Below, in pieces: positions 61,878-64,000 of a stretch of DNA of 64,000 nucleotides. How positions within the stretch are numbered: the first letter of the stretch is position 1; each line of letters begins with the position of its first letter. The notes under the pieces were generated by a model. The model saw only the letters and a program-made list of their open reading frames with translations. It had not been told where the DNA came from and ran no database searches. Location: the NCBI RefSeq assembly GCF_900188035.1, contig NZ_FZNN01000002.1, positions 305,115 to 369,114 of the forward strand, in the 5' to 3' direction. Source of the stretch: Puniceibacterium sediminis (GTDB taxonomy: Bacteria > Pseudomonadota > Alphaproteobacteria > Rhodobacterales > Rhodobacteraceae). The position numbers were made by a program, and so were the translations under genes.

Positions 61878-62053
61878 TCTGGCTCCCCGGCACCAGTCCC
61901 GGATGCCTCGCTCGCCAGGCGCTCATAGTCTTCGACGCTGAGCACCACAACGACGGGCCTGCCGTGTTTTTCCACGGAAACAGGCTCCTGTCTTGCGGTA
62001 TCGATCAAATAACCGAAGCGGTTTTTGGCATCGCGGGCGGACAGCGTTTTCAT
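61874..62053 (-). CDS. Phd/YefM-like antitoxin-type protein
   Basis: 59 residues, MKTLSARDAKNRFGYLIDTA, VSVEKHGRPVVVVLS and EDYERL: a standard Phd/YefM fold. Such proteins bind their own promoter and neutralise a toxin. Here no Doc, RelE or other toxin gene adjoins; the next gene, overlapping by ATGA, is the methyltransferase. It could be the operon repressor or an antitoxin to another component. An upstream ATG at 62077 is possible but non-family-like. Confidence 0.85.
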   Translation of the reverse strand: MKTLSARDAKNRFGYLIDTARQEPVSVEKHGRPVVVVLSVEDYERLASEASGTGAGEPE

Positions 62054-62394
62054 GCAGATTTGATCCAAAATGGCCATTTTAGCTAACGTGCATGAAGCTT
62101 GTGCCCGACGCAATCTGAATGTTCAGTGGTAGGTATGCTGTCGAACGGCAGATTACCCGTCGGGCAACGAATTCATAGCACTCGCGGCGAAAGACCGCTT
62201 TCCGCCCTCATGCCTGAGTTCGGTTTAATGCTGCGCCAAGCCCGAATGTCGTAGAAGGGCTGGCTGCCGTCGGTTGCTATGATCGCCGAGGCGGTTTGGG
62301 CCCGGTGTCTTCATGCTGCCCTGACGCAAGTCGGCTGTGAGCCCAAAACGACCTCAATCTCAAGCGGCGCTTCGGCGGATTACAACACTTGTTG
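62054..62394. other. Promoter region of the defence operon; otherwise gene-free
   Basis: No gene seen. It must contain the operon promoter for the minus strand. Related segments GTGCCCGACGCAATC (62101-62115) and GATTACCCGTCGGGCAAC (inverted, 62152-62169) form an imperfect inverted pair of unknown meaning. Confidence 0.4.
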
Positions 62395-62566
62395 CGGGTC
62401 AGGAGCGCGCGACGGCCATCCTCGTGAAGGATCGTAGCTGAGGTTGGATCGAACCAGAACGCCTCGGCGGCGAGTTCGGTGACCGCAGGGTCGATCTCGG
62501 CGACCGTGATCGGACCCGTTCCGCGCGTCGAGAAAGCCCGCGGCACGGCGTAATTGCCGCCGCCGA
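62395..62566 (-). pseudogene. Spermidine-synthase-like fragment
   Basis: GGGNYAVPRAF, GPITVAEIDPAVTELAAEAF, and WFDPTSATILHEDGRRALLT are the AdoMet-binding core of a spermidine-synthase-like protein. Nothing before or after matches; the piece ends at the integrase fragment junction near 62566. Confidence 0.7.
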
Positions 62567-62994
62567 TGGACCTCTCCGGCGGCACGATCGCGATCCGGTC
62601 ACTGAAGAAGCGCAAGGACGCGGCAGGGCGCCAGAAGATCGTCTACAGAACCGTCCCCGTGCCGCCGGACTTCCTGGACACCCTGAATACGGCCCATGGT
62701 ATCCGGGAAGCTCAGAAATCTCGCAAGAAAGCAGCCCAGCCAATCTGGCCGCTCAGCCGCGTTCGTGTCTGGCAGATCGTCAAGAAGATCATGATCGACG
62801 CCGGTCTGCCGGACGCGCCGCAGCGCAGCCCCAAAGGCCTCAGGCATGGCTTCGGCGTGCATGCGACAGTTCAGGGTGTTCCCTTGCATATGCTGCAGCG
62901 CTGGCTGGGACATGCCCAGTTGTCGACGACGGCGATCTACGCCAATGCTGTCGGCCGAGAAGAACACGGCATCGCAGCGCGAATGTGGAGATAG
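62554..62994 (+). pseudogene. Tyrosine-recombinase (integrase) C-terminal fragment
   Basis: IAIRSLKKRKDAAGRQKIVY with RTVPVPPDFLDTLN and LRHGFGVHATVQGVPLHMLQ, then RWLGHAQLSTTAIYANA: this is the C-terminal catalytic part with the second Arg, the His motif and the nucleophile Tyr. The N-terminal DNA-binding domain and the first catalytic Arg are missing. It points to a former integrative element at the right edge of the island. Confidence 0.85.
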
Positions 62995-63054
62995 AAATGG
63001 ATCTCATGCGAACCGATCCCTGCAGCACTGCAGGGCGCTATTACCGGATCGAAC

Positions 63055-63177
63055 TCACGCCTTGCTTTCGAGGCCGATGAACCAAAGCGTCGCGAGGACC
63101 GCGATTGGCGCGATCGCGCCAATGACGGCGGCGCACGCAATCAGGTTCCAGTCGGCATTCCTCTTTTCGGATTTCAT
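63055..63177 (-). CDS. Small membrane protein (40 residues)
   Basis: MKSEKRNADWNLIACAAVIG, then a hydrophobic stretch to ATLWFIGLESKA: a short charged head and one membrane helix. AGGAGG sits eight bases before the ATG, an ideal ribosome site. Family unknown. Confidence 0.55.
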   Translation of the reverse strand: MKSEKRNADWNLIACAAVIGAIAPIAVLATLWFIGLESKA

Positions 63178-63388
63178 GTTCCACGCCTCCTGTTGCAAGG
63201 CAGCTCGGAGCGCGTCAGGAATTGCGCTCTTCAGGGTGTCTTGGTGCTTCTGGTCTGACCCGGCGGCTGGTTCATTTGCGGGGACGGGCGCGCGGGATGG
63301 TTTTCCGGGGCGGGAGTGTCGCCGGATGAGCCATTGAAGCCGGAATTTCGGGGTGTTTGGAGAACCGGAAGTTGCGTCAAGTTCCCTG

Positions 63389-63403
63389 GTGACCTACGGT
63401 CAC
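63389..63403. promoter_or_regulatory. Inverted repeat upstream of the last gene
   Basis: GTGACC-TAC-GGTCAC, 6-bp perfect arms, 33 bp before the ATG at 63436. Operator-like by symmetry and place. Confidence 0.45.
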
Positions 63404-63435
63404 AGTGAATTTAGAATGCTTGGATTATTTGAATT

Positions 63436-64000
63436 ATGCCGAAGCAGGATACTGTCGAACCATCCGAGCCAAAGTATAAGGCTGCCGGCCAGTTCCTGAA
63501 GCACCATGTCAATCTGGGGTACCCCGGCGTGACGCAGCAACGGATCCTTGACAAGATGGTGCCGTACTGCGGTCCGAACGGGCCACCAAACAAGAGCACT
63601 CTGACCAAGTGGTACAACGGCAATTCGAAAATCAGCGACGACCTTCTGGAAGCGCTGTTGCTCACTCTCAGTGAGACCGACCATGTTCGCAGCCTCGAGG
63701 GAGGCGCGTTCGCGCTCCGTATCTGTCTTACTTTTCTCTATGAAGCCAACAACCTGAAAGACTGGCCAGAAGCATTAGGGCGGTACGATACTCCACCACT
63801 GGTGAAAATATATTTCCAAGAAAAGGATCAGCCAAAAGCGGAGCCGCAGAGCGGATCCCGGGATATTCAGGTCGGGAACGTCTTCGAGCTTGGCTCCTTG
63901 GTGCGCGAAGGTCTGCCGCCGGTTGCGCCGACGCTGCCGCTCCTGGACCGGGCGCAGATCATCGACGGGGGCGAGCCGAGCCTGTTCAATGCGCTGAGCT
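63436..64000 (+). CDS. Unknown protein, 3' partial
   Basis: At least 188 residues, open to the window end. The N-terminus (MPKQDTVEPSEPKYKAAGQF) leads to a short segment STLTKWYNGNSKISDDLLEA that looks like a DNA-binding helix-turn-helix of the Xre/Cro kind, then mostly helical sequence (LRICLTFLYEANNLKDWPEA) and a Pro-rich part. No known family recognised. Likely the first gene of another unit. Confidence 0.7.
   Translation, partial: MPKQDTVEPSEPKYKAAGQFLKHHVNLGYPGVTQQRILDKMVPYCGPNGPPNKSTLTKWYNGNSKISDDLLEALLLTLSETDHVRSLEGGAFALRICLTFLYEANNLKDWPEALGRYDTPPLVKIYFQEKDQPKAEPQSGSRDIQVGNVFELGSLVREGLPPVAPTLPLLDRAQIIDGGEPSLFNALS

Noticed and set aside
62101..62169. Possible insertion-sequence ends (GTGCCCGACGCAATC and inverted GTCGGGCAAC)
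   Set aside because: The match is imperfect, only about 50 bp apart, and no transposase lies between.
16863..63000. A duplicated tRNA-Arg 3' end marking an integrase-type attR
   Set aside because: No second copy of the T-arm/acceptor sequence was found by eye to the right, and the left junction is better explained by the Tn7-like end.
1..64000. CRISPR array or Cas genes, which would suggest a CRISPR-guided Tn7-like element
   Set aside because: No direct repeats with regular spacers and no Cas-like protein are visible anywhere in the window.

Overview
The window looks like an alphaproteobacterial chromosome, most likely Rhodobacterales (Roseobacter/Rhodobacter group). This is inferred from GC-rich core genes, the close match of the first 10 kb to the roseobacter-style reductive pyrimidine pathway with a RutR-type regulator, a DUF1045/PhnF/PhnM phosphonate remnant, and GC-rich hairpin repeats ending in a GAATATTTTTGG-like tail. 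No species is claimed.

Layout. (1) 1-10.4 kb: pyrimidine/hydantoin catabolism. preT (5' cut by the window) and preA encode dihydropyrimidine dehydrogenase. A convergent tetR/rutR gene follows, then a carbamoylase, dihydropyrimidinase, and an ABC importer (ATPase, GNAT-family gene, two permeases, binding protein). A RutR-type operator lies in the rutR/carbamoylase divergent gap. (2) 10.7-16.7 kb: an AT-rich orphan gene, then a minus-strand run: PhnM-like amidohydrolase, PhnF-type GntR regulator, DUF1045 phosphoesterase, YcaQ-type glycosylase, LacI-type regulator. (3) 16863-16939: tRNA-Arg(CCU), the edge of the accessory region.

(4) 16951-47771: a roughly 30.8-kb Tn7-like transposon next to the tRNA. 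Its ends are 35-bp imperfect inverted repeats, each with extra copies of a TGCGCA...TTTCG motif (probable transposase binding sites). A TnsA-like, TnsB/TniA-like and TnsC/TniB-like operon lies at the right end, and a TniQ gene lies about 12 kb away on the other strand. The cargo is rich in likely defence or stress genes: a Lon-like AAA ATPase, a 1296-residue nuclease-STAND protein (Avs-like), two PIN-domain proteins, an Xre regulator, an SRAP protein, a SOUL lipoprotein, Vsr beside a dead dcm, an HNH protein, a RloC-like zinc-hook ATPase and a poly-gamma-glutamate hydrolase. Dead transposase and helicase pieces lie between them.

(5) 47.8-55.4 kb: a decayed mobilizable element. It holds transposase relics, a MobC/TraD-like small protein, a MobA/MobL relaxase with a candidate oriT, a KfrA-like gene overlapping it antisense, and an IS21-family insertion (52473-55153) with an 8-bp target duplication and a broken istA. 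(6) 55.4-62.05 kb: a tightly overlapping minus-strand operon: Phd-like protein, cytosine-C5 methyltransferase, Vsr endonuclease, small basic protein, GHKL (MORC/HSP90-like) ATPase, two unknown proteins, and a McrA-head-like protein with a hydrophobic C-terminus. This is the best candidate for an incompletely described defence system. (7) 62.3-64 kb: spermidine-synthase-like and integrase fragments, a 40-residue membrane protein, and an unknown gene running off the window.

Taken together, sections 3-7 read as a layered tRNA-linked defence island in which a Tn7-like element, a mobilizable element and an integrase-bearing element accumulated side by side.
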